This document shows positions 27,694 through 35,721 of a stretch of DNA of 64,000 nucleotides, piece after piece (positions within the stretch are counted from its first letter, which is position 1; the number at the start of each line of letters is the position of its first letter). The translations under genes and the position numbers were made by a program. Under the pieces are notes generated by a model, which was not told where the DNA came from, searched no databases, and was given only the letters and a program-made list of their open reading frames with translations. The DNA comes from Novosphingobium sp. (GTDB lineage: Bacteria; Pseudomonadota; Alphaproteobacteria; Sphingomonadales; Sphingomonadaceae): positions 1 to 64,000 of the forward strand of contig NZ_JAIXPP010000009.1 in the NCBI RefSeq assembly GCF_027486195.1, given 5' to 3'.

Positions 27694-27754
27694 ATGGCAT
27701 TCACGGCTTGATAGGCGACATGGATATTGTATACAAATGCCATCGGTCAAGCCG
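27694..27754. promoter_or_regulatory. Interleaved inverted repeats around the GntR operator
   Basis: ATGGCATT (27694-27701) is the reverse complement of AATGCCAT (27736-27743). CGGCTTGA (27704-27711) is the reverse complement of TCAAGCCG (27747-27754). The pairs alternate (A, B, A', B'), so in RNA they could form a pseudoknot rather than one hairpin. They bracket the TTGTATACAA palindrome. Confidence 0.4.
27708..27739 (+). promoter_or_regulatory. GntR promoter with overlapping operator TTGTATACAA
   Basis: TTGATA (27708-27713) and TATACA (27730-27735) are 16 bases apart and suit a sigma-70-type promoter for the plus-strand operon. The perfect palindrome TTGTATACAA (27727-27736) covers the -10 box, as expected for repression by an FCD-type GntR protein. 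Core TGTATACAAAT recurs at 28462. Confidence 0.6.
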
Positions 27755-27782
27755 ATTGGTTGCAGAAATCTCGGGAGCCTAA

Positions 27783-28460
27783 ATGTCGCGCGCCTCTGAT
27801 CGTGCCTACAGCGCGATCCGGAACATGATTCTTTCTGGAGAGCTCCCCGCCGGCGCGCAGCTGGGCGAGGAAGCGCTCGCGGAAATGTGCGGGGTTTCCC
27901 GCACCCCGGTGCGCGAGGCGCTGCGCCGTCTGGAGGCTGATATGCTGGTCGGCCGCACCGATACGCAGCGCACGTTCGTGGCGGATTGGTCGATCGACGA
28001 CGTGGCCGATGCCTTTGAATTGCGGGCGATGCTGGAAGCCCGCGCGGCACGGCGCGCGGCAGAGCGGATGACCGAGCCTGCGCTGGCCCGAATCAGGGCG
28101 GCGAATCGGACCCTTTCGGCAGCGATCCAGCATCCTTCACCAGACGTTGCCGGGTTCCTTGACGGGAACCGCGAGTTTCACGCGATCATCCTCGAAGTGG
28201 CGGGTTCGCGGCGTCTTGCTGCCCTCTTGGGCACGCTGATCGAGCAGCCTGTCGTGCTGCGCACTGCGCGGCAGTACTCTCGTGAGGAGCTGCGCCGCTC
28301 GCATGCCGAGCACGAGGAACTGACGGCCGCTTTTGCGCGGCGGGACGGGGCCTGGGCCGAGGCGATCATGACCAGCCATATCCTGCGCGCCTACCATGCC
28401 TACGCCGATGCGCACCGGGCCCGTCTCGATGCCGGAACGCAACAGGAAGCGGCCGAGTAA
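27783..28460 (+). CDS. GntR-family regulator with FCD ligand-binding domain
   Basis: Regulator of 225 residues. The N-terminal winged helix is typical: IRNMILSGELPAGAQLGEEALAE, then MCGVSRTPVREALRRLEAD. A helical FCD domain follows (residues about 75-215), with ELRAMLEARAARRAAERM and HAEHEELTAAFARRD, whose conserved Asp/His residues bind metal and ligand. GGGAG precedes the ATG. The stop codon directly touches the ATG of the lyase gene. It probably represses both the operon and the divergent TonB receptor, with relief by a pathway acid. Confidence 0.93.
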   Translation: MSRASDRAYSAIRNMILSGELPAGAQLGEEALAEMCGVSRTPVREALRRLEADMLVGRTDTQRTFVADWSIDDVADAFELRAMLEARAARRAAERMTEPALARIRAANRTLSAAIQHPSPDVAGFLDGNREFHAIILEVAGSRRLAALLGTLIEQPVVLRTARQYSREELRRSHAEHEELTAAFARRDGAWAEAIMTSHILRAYHAYADAHRARLDAGTQQEAAE

Positions 28461-28473
28461 ATGTATACAAATT
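28461..28473 (+). promoter_or_regulatory. Second GntR operator copy on the lyase start codon
   Basis: TGTATACAAATT (28462-28473) overlaps the ATG of the next gene and encodes its first residues M-Y-T-N. It matches 11 bases of the operator at 27728-27738. Binding here would block an internal promoter or elongation. Confidence 0.5.
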
Positions 28474-29378
28474 CAATCGAAATGGTCGAAGTCAGCCCCC
28501 GCGACGGGCTGCAGAACGAGAAGGCCATGGTGAGCACAGCGGACAAGCTCGCGCTCATCGACCGGGCGCTTGCGGCCGGCGCGCGGCGGATCGAGGTGGC
28601 GAGCTTCGTGAACCCCAAGGCCGTGCCGCAGATGGCCGATGCCGAAGCGGTCTGCGCCGGGCTGCCGGTGCGCGGCGACGTGACCTACATCGGCCTCGTG
28701 ATGAATGCGCGCGGTGCAGATCGCGCGCTGGCGACGGGGCGCATCGACCAGCTCGGCGCGGTCTCCGTGGCGACGGATACCTTTGCCATGGCCAACCAGG
28801 GCCAGACTTCGGACGGTTCGATCGAAGCCGCCAAGTGCATCATCAGTGCTGCGCGCGACGCAGGCAAATTCGGGCAGGTGACGATTGCCGCCGCGTTCGG
28901 CTGCCCGTTCGAGGGTGAAGTGTCCGAAGCGCGCGTGCTCGCCATGGCCGAAGCGCTCGCTGCCGCCGCGCCGGTCGAGATCGCGCTGGCGGACACGATC
29001 GGGGTCGCCAATCCGGCGCATGTGTCCCGGCTCGTGACGGCGGTACGCGAACTGGTCGCGCCGATCCCGGTACGCGTGCACTTCCACAACACGCGCGGCA
29101 CCGGGCTCGCCAATGTCTGGGTAGCGGTAGAAGCCGGTGCGCGGACGATTGACGCTTCGATCGGCGGGCTGGGCGGCTGTCCTTTCGCGCCGGGTGCGGC
29201 GGGGAACGTTTCGACCGAAGACGTCGTTTATATGCTCGAGCGCGCCGGCGTGCGCACCGGGCTCGATCTTTCCGCGCTCATCAGCGCCAACCACTGGTTG
29301 GCCGAGGTGATGGGACGCACGCTGCCGGCCATGGTCTCAAGGGCGCCAGCATTTCCGAAACAGCTTCAAGAGGGATAG
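28461..29378 (+). CDS. Hydroxymethylglutaryl-CoA lyase family protein
   Basis: TIM-barrel lyase of 305 residues in the HMG-CoA lyase (MvaB) branch. The first strand has VEVSPRDGLQNE, with the catalytic Arg and metal-binding Asp. VHFHNTRGTG gives the metal-binding histidines, and GLGGCPFAPGAAGN holds the flexible-loop cysteine. The family cleaves 3-hydroxy-3-methyl-acyl-CoA esters into acetyl-CoA and a ketone or acid. It is fused end to end with the GntR gene (TAAATG), so the two are one operon. With HyuAB and a CoA-transferase nearby it may act on a CoA ester formed late in the pathway. An ATG at 28482 is an alternative start. Confidence 0.9.
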   Translation: MYTNSIEMVEVSPRDGLQNEKAMVSTADKLALIDRALAAGARRIEVASFVNPKAVPQMADAEAVCAGLPVRGDVTYIGLVMNARGADRALATGRIDQLGAVSVATDTFAMANQGQTSDGSIEAAKCIISAARDAGKFGQVTIAAAFGCPFEGEVSEARVLAMAEALAAAAPVEIALADTIGVANPAHVSRLVTAVRELVAPIPVRVHFHNTRGTGLANVWVAVEAGARTIDASIGGLGGCPFAPGAAGNVSTEDVVYMLERAGVRTGLDLSALISANHWLAEVMGRTLPAMVSRAPAFPKQLQEG

Positions 29379-29381
29379 GGC

Positions 29382-31430
29382 ATGGGTTACCGTCTGGGTG
29401 TCGACGTTGGCGGCACGTTTACCGATCTGCTGCTGTTCGACACGTCGAGCGGCGCATTCTGGCGGCACAAGACGCCGTCGACGCCGCATGACAGTTCCGA
29501 GGGCATCCTCAATGGCGTGACGGCGATCTGCGCCAAGGCCGGGATCACGACCGGGGATATCGATTACTTCCTCCACGGGACTACCGTGGCGACGAATGCC
29601 GTGCTCGAAGGCAAGGGTTCGCGCGTCGGCCTCGTGACGACCGAGGGCTATCGCCATATCCTCCAGATCGCGCGCAGCTTCGTGCCGGGCGGCCTTGCAG
29701 GCTGGATCATCTGGCCCAAGCCGCAGCCGCTGGCCGCGCTCGAAGACACCGTGACGGTCAAGGGCCGCATCGATGCCGAGGGCAACGAAGTGCGCCCGCT
29801 CGATGATGCCGATATCCGCACGCAGCTGGGCCTGCTCAAGGCGCAGGGCGTGGAGGCGGTGACGGTGAGCCTGATCAACGCCTATGTGAGCGGCGCGCAT
29901 GAGGTGCGGGTGGGTGAACTTGCGGCAGAAATCCTCCCCGGCGTGCCGGTTTCGCTGAGCCATCAGGTCCTGCCCGAAATGCAGGAATACGAGCGTACGC
30001 TGACGACCGTCGCCAATGCGGCGGTGCGTCCGGTGGTGGGGCGCTATGTTTCCAACTTGCGTGACCGCCTTGCGGCTGAGGGCATGACCGGCAAGCTTTC
30101 GCTGCTGCGCTCTGACGGCGGGCTGATGTCTGCCCAGAAGGCTGAGGAGCATCCGGTCAACATCCTCATGTCCGGCCCTGCGGGCGGCGTGACCGGCGCG
30201 ATCTGGGTCGGCCGCAATGCGGGGATCCGCAATATCCTGACCCTGGACGTCGGTGGCACCTCGACCGACGTGGCGCTGATCGAAAACCTCGAGCCGCGCC
30301 GCCAGCGCACGACCGAAGTGGGCCACCTTTCGGTGCGCGCCTCGGCGCTCGATGTGAAGACGGTGGGCGCGGGTGGCGGCTCGATTGCCTATGTTCCCGA
30401 ACTGACCAAGGCTCTTCGGGTAGGCCCGCAATCGGCAGGCGCGGTGCCGGGGCCGGCGGCTTATGGCAAGGGCGGTGAGTTGCCGACCGTGACCGACGCC
30501 AATGTCGTGCTCGGCTATCTTCCCGAAAACTTGCTCGGCGGGACCTTCCGGCTTGACCGCGAAGCTTCGACCAAGGCCGTGCAGACCATTGCCGATGCAC
30601 TGGGTATCGACCTGATGGCGGCAGCGCGCGGGATCATCGATATCGTCAACGAGAACATGTTCGGTGCGCTGCGCATGATCTCGGTGCAGCAGGGCTATGA
30701 TCCGCGCCACTTCGCGCTGATGGGCTTCGGCGGGGCGGGGCCGCTGCATGTGAACGCAATTGCGCGGCTGCTGGGCGCATGGCCTGCGGTCTCGCCCGTT
30801 TCGCCGGGCGTGCTCTGCGCGCTGGGCGATGCGACAACGCGGATGCGCACCGAAACCGCGCGCAGCTTCTCGCGGCTTGCCACGCAGACCGAGGCGAGCG
30901 AACTGATCGCGATCCTTGCCGAGATGGCAGCTCAGACGCGCGGCGAGTTGCTCTCTGACGGCGTGCCCGAGGACGAGATCACCACGGAGTTCGAAGTCGA
31001 CGTCCGCTATGCAGGGCAGGCCTTCGAAGTGCCGCTGACGATTTCGGCAGACGTGCTGGAGGCGGACGGCATTGCCGGCATTCTCGCGCGCTTCGATGCC
31101 GAGCATAAGCGCCTCTTTACGTTCAACATGGATACCCCGCACGAGATCGTGAACCTGCGCGCTGTGGCGCTGGGCCGCGCGCTCGATCTGCCGGCTGCCG
31201 AACTCCCCAAGGGCGATGGCAACCCGGCGGCAGCCAAGATGCGTGACCATACCTTGTGGATGGACGGGCGCGAACAGGCGGCGGTGATCTATGACCGCGC
31301 CCTGCTGCGCGCCGGGGATGTGATCCCGGGTCCGGCCATCGTCTGCGAGATGGACTCCACGACGCTTATCGAAAGCGGCTGCGTCGGCACGGTCGATGCT
31401 GTCGGCAACATCCTGATCAATCTGGCCTGA
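29382..31430 (+). CDS. hyuA: HyuA: ATP-dependent hydantoinase/oxoprolinase family, subunit A
   Basis: ATP-binding subunit of 682 residues. The first phosphate motif is GVDVGGTFTDLLLFD and the second LTLDVGGTSTDVALIE, as in the ASKHA-fold N-methylhydantoinase A, 5-oxoprolinase and acetone-carboxylase beta subunits. HGTTVATNAVLE and GAGGGSIAYV are also typical. Members hydrolyse cyclic amides or carboxylate ketones at the expense of ATP. The segment SFVPGGLAGWIIWPKPQP marks a subgroup different from the classical hydantoinases, as far as I can judge. It lies three bases after the lyase and 13 before HyuB. Substrate unknown. Confidence 0.9.
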   Translation: MGYRLGVDVGGTFTDLLLFDTSSGAFWRHKTPSTPHDSSEGILNGVTAICAKAGITTGDIDYFLHGTTVATNAVLEGKGSRVGLVTTEGYRHILQIARSFVPGGLAGWIIWPKPQPLAALEDTVTVKGRIDAEGNEVRPLDDADIRTQLGLLKAQGVEAVTVSLINAYVSGAHEVRVGELAAEILPGVPVSLSHQVLPEMQEYERTLTTVANAAVRPVVGRYVSNLRDRLAAEGMTGKLSLLRSDGGLMSAQKAEEHPVNILMSGPAGGVTGAIWVGRNAGIRNILTLDVGGTSTDVALIENLEPRRQRTTEVGHLSVRASALDVKTVGAGGGSIAYVPELTKALRVGPQSAGAVPGPAAYGKGGELPTVTDANVVLGYLPENLLGGTFRLDREASTKAVQTIADALGIDLMAAARGIIDIVNENMFGALRMISVQQGYDPRHFALMGFGGAGPLHVNAIARLLGAWPAVSPVSPGVLCALGDATTRMRTETARSFSRLATQTEASELIAILAEMAAQTRGELLSDGVPEDEITTEFEVDVRYAGQAFEVPLTISADVLEADGIAGILARFDAEHKRLFTFNMDTPHEIVNLRAVALGRALDLPAAELPKGDGNPAAAKMRDHTLWMDGREQAAVIYDRALLRAGDVIPGPAIVCEMDSTTLIESGCVGTVDAVGNILINLA

Positions 31431-31443
31431 GGGAGCAAAAACC

Positions 31444-33330
31444 ATGCCCGCAACCATCGTCCAGACGAACCCCGTCCCCTTCAACCGCGTTCCCATTGAT
31501 CCGGTGACGCTCGACATCATCGAGAACGCGCTGCGCAACGCGCGCATCGAGATGGACGCAACGCTCGTACGCACTGCGATGTCGCCCGGCATCCGCGAGC
31601 AGGGGGACGCGTTCCCGCTGATCGCCGATCACACCGGCAAGATGATCGTCGGCCAGTTTGGCAGCTTCATCGGCGGCTTCCTCGACAACTTCGACGGCAC
31701 GCTGGAAGACGGCGACATGATCTTCCTGTCCGACCCCTATTCTGTCGACGGCGCGATCAGCCACTCGAACGACTGGCTCGTGCTGCTGCCGGTGTTCAAG
31801 GAGGGGCGGCTGATCGCCTATACTTCGATGTTCGGCCACCAGAGCGACATCGGCGGCAAAGTCGTCGGCTCGATGCCAATCAACGCGCGTTCGATCTTCG
31901 AGGAAGGCGTGCGCATCCCGCCGGTGAAGATCTGGAAGAAGGGCGAATACAATGACGACCTGATGAAGCTCGTCATGCACCAGACGCGCAAGCCGGATTG
32001 GTGCCAGGCAGACCTCAACGCGCTGATCGCCGCCTGCCGCGTCGCCTCGCGCCGCGTGATCGAGATGGCCGAGCGTTTTGGCGATGACGTCTATGTCTCG
32101 GCCACGCAGGACCTGCTGGCCCGCAACCACCGCGCGATGCAGGCGCTGATCGGCATGGCGATTGCCGAGGAGCCGGTGAGCTTCGAGGACTACATCTGCG
32201 ACGATGGCATGGGCTACGGCCCCTACAAGATCAAATGCACGATGTGGCGCGAAGATGGAAAGGTCGTGCTCGATTTTGCGGGCACCGATCCGCAGAGCCA
32301 GGCCTCGATCAACTTTTTCCTCAATGAAAACATGTTCAAGATGTTCTTCGGCATCTACATGATCATGGTCTTCGATCCGCAGATCCTGTTCAACGACGGG
32401 TTCTACGATCTGATCGATGTGCGCATTCCCGAAGGCAGCTTGCTCAAGCCGAAGTTCCCCGCAGCCCTTTCGGGTCGCACCCATGCGCTGGGGCGGATCT
32501 TCGACATTCTGGGCGGTTTGCTGGGCCAGAAGACTCCCGAGTTTCTCAATGCAGCCGGGTTCTCGTCTTCTCCGCACCTGTTCTATTCGGGCAACGACGC
32601 GCGTCCGGGCAAGAAGGGTGAGTGGTTCCAGCTGTTCCAGATCGGCTTTGGCGGCATTCCGGGCCGTCCGATGGGCGATGGGCCGGACGGCCACTCGCTG
32701 TGGCCGGGCTTCACCAACGTGCCCAACGAGTTCCTTGAACGCTACTTCCCGATGCGGATCGAGCGCTATGAATGCGCAGCGGACAGCGGCGGGGCGGGGC
32801 TCCACCGCGGCGGCAACGGCATCCATATGACCTACCGCTTCCTCAGCGCCGGCACGATCTCTATCCATGACGACCGCTGGTTCGTGCCGCCTTGGGGCGT
32901 GAACGGCGGCGAACCGGGCCAACGCGCGCGCAAGGTGCTCGAGCGCGCCGATGGCACGAGCGTTATCGTGGGCAACAAAGTCGAGGACGTCGAGGTTGAG
33001 GCGGGCGATCAGCTCCACTTCATCACCTGGGGCGGCGGCGGTTGGGGTGACCCGCTGGCGCGCGATCCGGCGCTGGTGGGGCTTGAGATCACGCAGGGCC
33101 TCGTGACCGCTGAAGGCGCGCGGGACTATGGCGTGGTCGCGAGCGCTGCGGGCGTTGTCGATGCGGCTGCAACTGAAGCGCTGCGGGCCGAGCTGCGCGC
33201 AGGCCGGGGCGAGCTGCCGTTGTTCAACTATGGCCCGGGTATCGAGGCGCTGCGCAGCGCCTGCGAAAGCGAAACGGGCCTTGCCGCGCCGATCCAGCCC
33301 GTATGGCCGCATCTCGAAGCGGCGGAGTAA
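31444..33330 (+). CDS. hyuB: HyuB: hydantoinase/oxoprolinase family, subunit B
   Basis: Partner subunit of 628 residues. The N-terminal part begins with DPVTLDIIENALRNARIEMD and MSPGIREQGDAFPLI. A glycine-rich part has ADSGGAGLHRGGNGI, and the C-terminus ends in ITWGGGGWGDPLARDP, the family hallmark. HyuB carries the active site in methylhydantoinase and caprolactamase and the metal site in acetone carboxylase. GAGGGAGC precedes the ATG. It ends immediately before the CoA-transferase gene (TAAATG). The HyuA/HyuB pair makes one heteromeric enzyme. Confidence 0.9.
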   Translation: MPATIVQTNPVPFNRVPIDPVTLDIIENALRNARIEMDATLVRTAMSPGIREQGDAFPLIADHTGKMIVGQFGSFIGGFLDNFDGTLEDGDMIFLSDPYSVDGAISHSNDWLVLLPVFKEGRLIAYTSMFGHQSDIGGKVVGSMPINARSIFEEGVRIPPVKIWKKGEYNDDLMKLVMHQTRKPDWCQADLNALIAACRVASRRVIEMAERFGDDVYVSATQDLLARNHRAMQALIGMAIAEEPVSFEDYICDDGMGYGPYKIKCTMWREDGKVVLDFAGTDPQSQASINFFLNENMFKMFFGIYMIMVFDPQILFNDGFYDLIDVRIPEGSLLKPKFPAALSGRTHALGRIFDILGGLLGQKTPEFLNAAGFSSSPHLFYSGNDARPGKKGEWFQLFQIGFGGIPGRPMGDGPDGHSLWPGFTNVPNEFLERYFPMRIERYECAADSGGAGLHRGGNGIHMTYRFLSAGTISIHDDRWFVPPWGVNGGEPGQRARKVLERADGTSVIVGNKVEDVEVEAGDQLHFITWGGGGWGDPLARDPALVGLEITQGLVTAEGARDYGVVASAAGVVDAAATEALRAELRAGRGELPLFNYGPGIEALRSACESETGLAAPIQPVWPHLEAAE

Positions 33331-34539
33331 ATGTCGATGAGTGCAGGTGCATTGAACGACGTTCGCGTCGTCGAGCTGGGCCAATTGCTGGCGGGTCCGT
33401 TCTGCGGCCAGCTCTTGGGCGACATGGGCGCCGACGTGATCAAGGTCGAACCGCCGCACGTGAACGGAAAAGGCGGCGGCGACCCGATGCGCGATTGGGG
33501 CCAAGGCGCGGAGAAAGTGCAGTGGGAAGTGATCGCGCGCAACAAGCGCTCGGTTTCGGCCAACTTGCGCATTCCGGAAGGTCAGGCGCTGGTGCGGCGG
33601 CTGATCCGCGAGGCCGACGTGCTGATCGAGAACTTCAAGCCGGGCACACTTGAGAAGTGGGGCCTTGGCCCCGATGTGCTGCTGGCCGAGCAGCCGGGCC
33701 TCATCATCGCGCGCATGTCTGGCTATGGGCAGGACGGGCCCTATTCGGACCGTGCCGGCTTTGGCGGCATCGGTGAGGCGATGGGTGGCTGGCGCTATAT
33801 CGTGGGTGAGCCGGATCGGCCGCCCAGCCGGATGGGCGTCTCCATCGGTGACACGCTGACAGCGACTTACGGGTGCATGGGCGTGCTGGCTGCGCTCCAC
33901 GTGCGCGAAAAGACCGGCAAGGGGCAGGTGATCGATGCGGCGCTTTACGAAAGCGTGCTGCAGGTCATGGAAGGCCTCGTGCCGGAATACGACCGCATGG
34001 GCCTGATCCGCGAGCGTTCGGGTTCGATCCTCAAGGGCATTGCGCCGTCCAACGTCTATTCGTGCAAGGACGGCGAGTTCATGATCGGGGCGAACAAGGA
34101 TTCGCTGTGGAAGCGGCTTGCCACAGTTATGGGGCAGCCAGAACTCGGCGATGATCCGCGCTTTGCGACGCATCTGGCGCGCGGCGCAAACCAGACCGAG
34201 ATCGACAATCTGATCAACGACTGGACCCTGACCAAGACGGTCGATGAAGTCGATGCGCTGATGATCGAGGCTTCGATCCCGGCGGGCCGCGTCTACCGTG
34301 CGCCTGATATGCTCGCCGATCCGCACTTCGAGGCGCGCGGCGCGATCATCGAGGTGGAGACCGAGCGGTTTGGCGCACTCAAGATGCAGGGCGCGTTTCC
34401 CAAGCTTTCGGGCACGCCAAGCGGCGTGCGCCGTCCGGCCCCGGCGACGGTCGGCCAGCACAATGCCGAGATCTATGGCGGGCTGCTGGGGATGAGCGAG
34501 GCGGAACTGGCCGCGCTTGCCGCAGGCGGCGTGATCTGA
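33331..34539 (+). CDS. Family III CoA-transferase (CaiB/BaiF/formyl-CoA type)
   Basis: Enzyme of 402 residues that moves CoA between carboxylic acids. VVELGQLLAGPFCGQLLGDM, ADVIKVEPP and LIENFKPGTLEKWGL are characteristic. Asp174 in VSIGDTLTATYG corresponds to the aspartate that forms the acyl-enzyme anhydride. It starts directly at the HyuB stop; a second ATG six bases in is an alternative. In this operon it probably activates the acid released by the Hyu enzyme or the downstream hydrolase so that the lyase can cleave it, which is inference. Confidence 0.92.
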   Translation: MSMSAGALNDVRVVELGQLLAGPFCGQLLGDMGADVIKVEPPHVNGKGGGDPMRDWGQGAEKVQWEVIARNKRSVSANLRIPEGQALVRRLIREADVLIENFKPGTLEKWGLGPDVLLAEQPGLIIARMSGYGQDGPYSDRAGFGGIGEAMGGWRYIVGEPDRPPSRMGVSIGDTLTATYGCMGVLAALHVREKTGKGQVIDAALYESVLQVMEGLVPEYDRMGLIRERSGSILKGIAPSNVYSCKDGEFMIGANKDSLWKRLATVMGQPELGDDPRFATHLARGANQTEIDNLINDWTLTKTVDEVDALMIEASIPAGRVYRAPDMLADPHFEARGAIIEVETERFGALKMQGAFPKLSGTPSGVRRPAPATVGQHNAEIYGGLLGMSEAELAALAAGGVI

Positions 34540-35180
34540 TGGCGCGGGGCGAGCCCGATCTTTCCGGCAACTACGCCGGGGCCTTTGACGGCTCGCTGCC
34601 GTTCGGCGCGCGCCCCGCAGTGATCGTGATCGACATGGTCGAAGCCTATCTGCAGCAAGGCTCGCCGCTTTATGCCGGGGTCGAGGATGCCGTGGCTAGC
34701 GCGGTGCGGCTTGTTGCGGCAGCGAGGGAATGCGGCGCGCCGGTGATTTTCACCAATGTGGAATACCAGCCCGGCGGCGCGGATGGCGGGGTGTTCTTCC
34801 GCAAGGTGCCCGCGCTCAAGGTGTTCGAGAAGGGTTCGCCGCTTGGTGCCTTCCCGGCGCAGTTGAGCCCTGTGGACGGCGATTTCGTAATTACCAAGCG
34901 CTATGCCTCGGCGTTCTTCGCAACGCATCTGGCAGCGACCCTGACTTCGCTCGGCGTCGATACGCTGGTGATCGCCGGAGTCTCGACCTCGGGCTGCGTG
35001 CGCGCCACCGCGCTCGATGCGTGCCAGAACGGTTTCCTGCCGTTCGTGGTGCGCGATGCCTGCGGGGACCGGCATACCGCGCCGCATGAGGCAAACCTGT
35101 TCGACCTTCAGGCCAAATATGCCGAAGTCGTCAGCGAAGCGCGCGCGCTCGAACTCATGGCGGCAACTGTCACGCGCTGA
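34539..35180 (+). CDS. Isochorismatase-fold cysteine hydrolase (N-carbamoylsarcosine amidase-like)
   Basis: Hydrolase of 213 residues. The catalytic triad is visible: Asp32 in VIDMVEAYL, Lys120 in ITKRYASAF and Cys153 in GVSTSGCVRATALDA. N-carbamoylsarcosine amidases and related amide hydrolases share the SGCVRAT pattern. The start overlaps the CoA-transferase stop by one base (TGATG). A carbamoyl- or amide-hydrolysing step fits a pathway that begins with ring opening by HyuAB. The 3' end overlaps the convergent MarR gene by 11 bases. Confidence 0.9.
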   Translation: MARGEPDLSGNYAGAFDGSLPFGARPAVIVIDMVEAYLQQGSPLYAGVEDAVASAVRLVAAARECGAPVIFTNVEYQPGGADGGVFFRKVPALKVFEKGSPLGAFPAQLSPVDGDFVITKRYASAFFATHLAATLTSLGVDTLVIAGVSTSGCVRATALDACQNGFLPFVVRDACGDRHTAPHEANLFDLQAKYAEVVSEARALELMAATVTR

Positions 35181-35610
35181 CCGGCTCTGCCAGCGGGGCG
35201 AGCAACTGGGCCAAGGCTGCGCAGTCTTCGTCTTCCATCCGCGCGCCGAGTACGGTCTCGATGGCCTCGGCATAGATCGGCCACATCGCGGCCCGCATCG
35301 CGCGGCCTTCGATGGTGAGGTACAGCAGATAGCCGCGTGCATCTTCGGTGCAAGGCACGCGGGTCAAGAGGCGCGCCTTGACCATGCGATCGACGAGGCG
35401 GGACAAGGCATATTGCTCGGTCCCCAGCATGGCCTGCAAATCGCGCGGGCGCTGTGCACCGCGGCGCTCTATGGCCAGCAGCACATCGTACCATTCGGGC
35501 GGCGGCAGGCCGAGTGCGCGCAAGGTCGCGGCGCAGTGCTGGCTGGCGAGATCGGCTGCGCGGAGCAGGCGGGTCCACGCAAGCAAGGTGGTAGCGGCCG
35601 GCATGGCCAT
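35170..35610 (-). CDS. MarR-family transcriptional regulator
   Basis: Winged-helix regulator of 146 residues. The DNA-binding part is PRDLQAMLGTEQYALSRLVDRMVKARLL, followed by the wing CTEDARGYLLYLT. The ATG at 35610 (or 35604) is preferred to a start at 35661, which would encode an N-terminus through the upstream operators. Two near-identical palindromes lie just upstream, so autoregulation is likely. Targets could include the Kef-type antiporter gene upstream on the same strand or distant genes. The convergent isochorismatase gene shares 11 bases at the 3' ends. Confidence 0.88.
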   Translation of the reverse strand: MAMPAATTLLAWTRLLRAADLASQHCAATLRALGLPPPEWYDVLLAIERRGAQRPRDLQAMLGTEQYALSRLVDRMVKARLLTRVPCTEDARGYLLYLTIEGRAMRAAMWPIYAEAIETVLGARMEDEDCAALAQLLAPLAEPVSA

Positions 35611-35635
35611 GGCGGGCAAGCCTTTCGATGCGGGT

Positions 35636-35653
35636 GCATGGGAAATTCCATGC
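35636..35653. promoter_or_regulatory. MarR operator copy 1 (GCATGG-N6-CCATGC)
   Basis: Perfect 6-base arms around GAAATT, 26 bases upstream of the MarR start codon. Paired with a second copy 44 bases away. Confidence 0.7.
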
Positions 35654-35679
35654 CGATGCATCGAGAAAATGATGCGACT

Positions 35680-35697
35680 GCATGGGAATGTCCATGC
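35680..35697. promoter_or_regulatory. MarR operator copy 2 (GCATGG-N6-CCATGC)
   Basis: Same arms around GAATGT; flanks TG before and AAG after. Centre-to-centre distance to copy 1 is 44 bases, about four helical turns, suiting binding on one face of DNA. Confidence 0.7.
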
Positions 35698-35721
35698 AAG
35701 TGCAACTACTTAGCGTGGTCT

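Noticed and set aside
31417..34461. 1014-codon minus-strand frame across hyuB and the CoA-transferase
   Set aside because: It spans two well-supported plus-strand genes and has shadow-type composition.
27783..35180. Creatinine / N-methylhydantoin pathway as a firm assignment
   Set aside because: HyuAB and an N-carbamoylsarcosine-amidase-like gene fit, but no creatinine deaminase is present and the lyase and CoA-transferase do not belong to that route.
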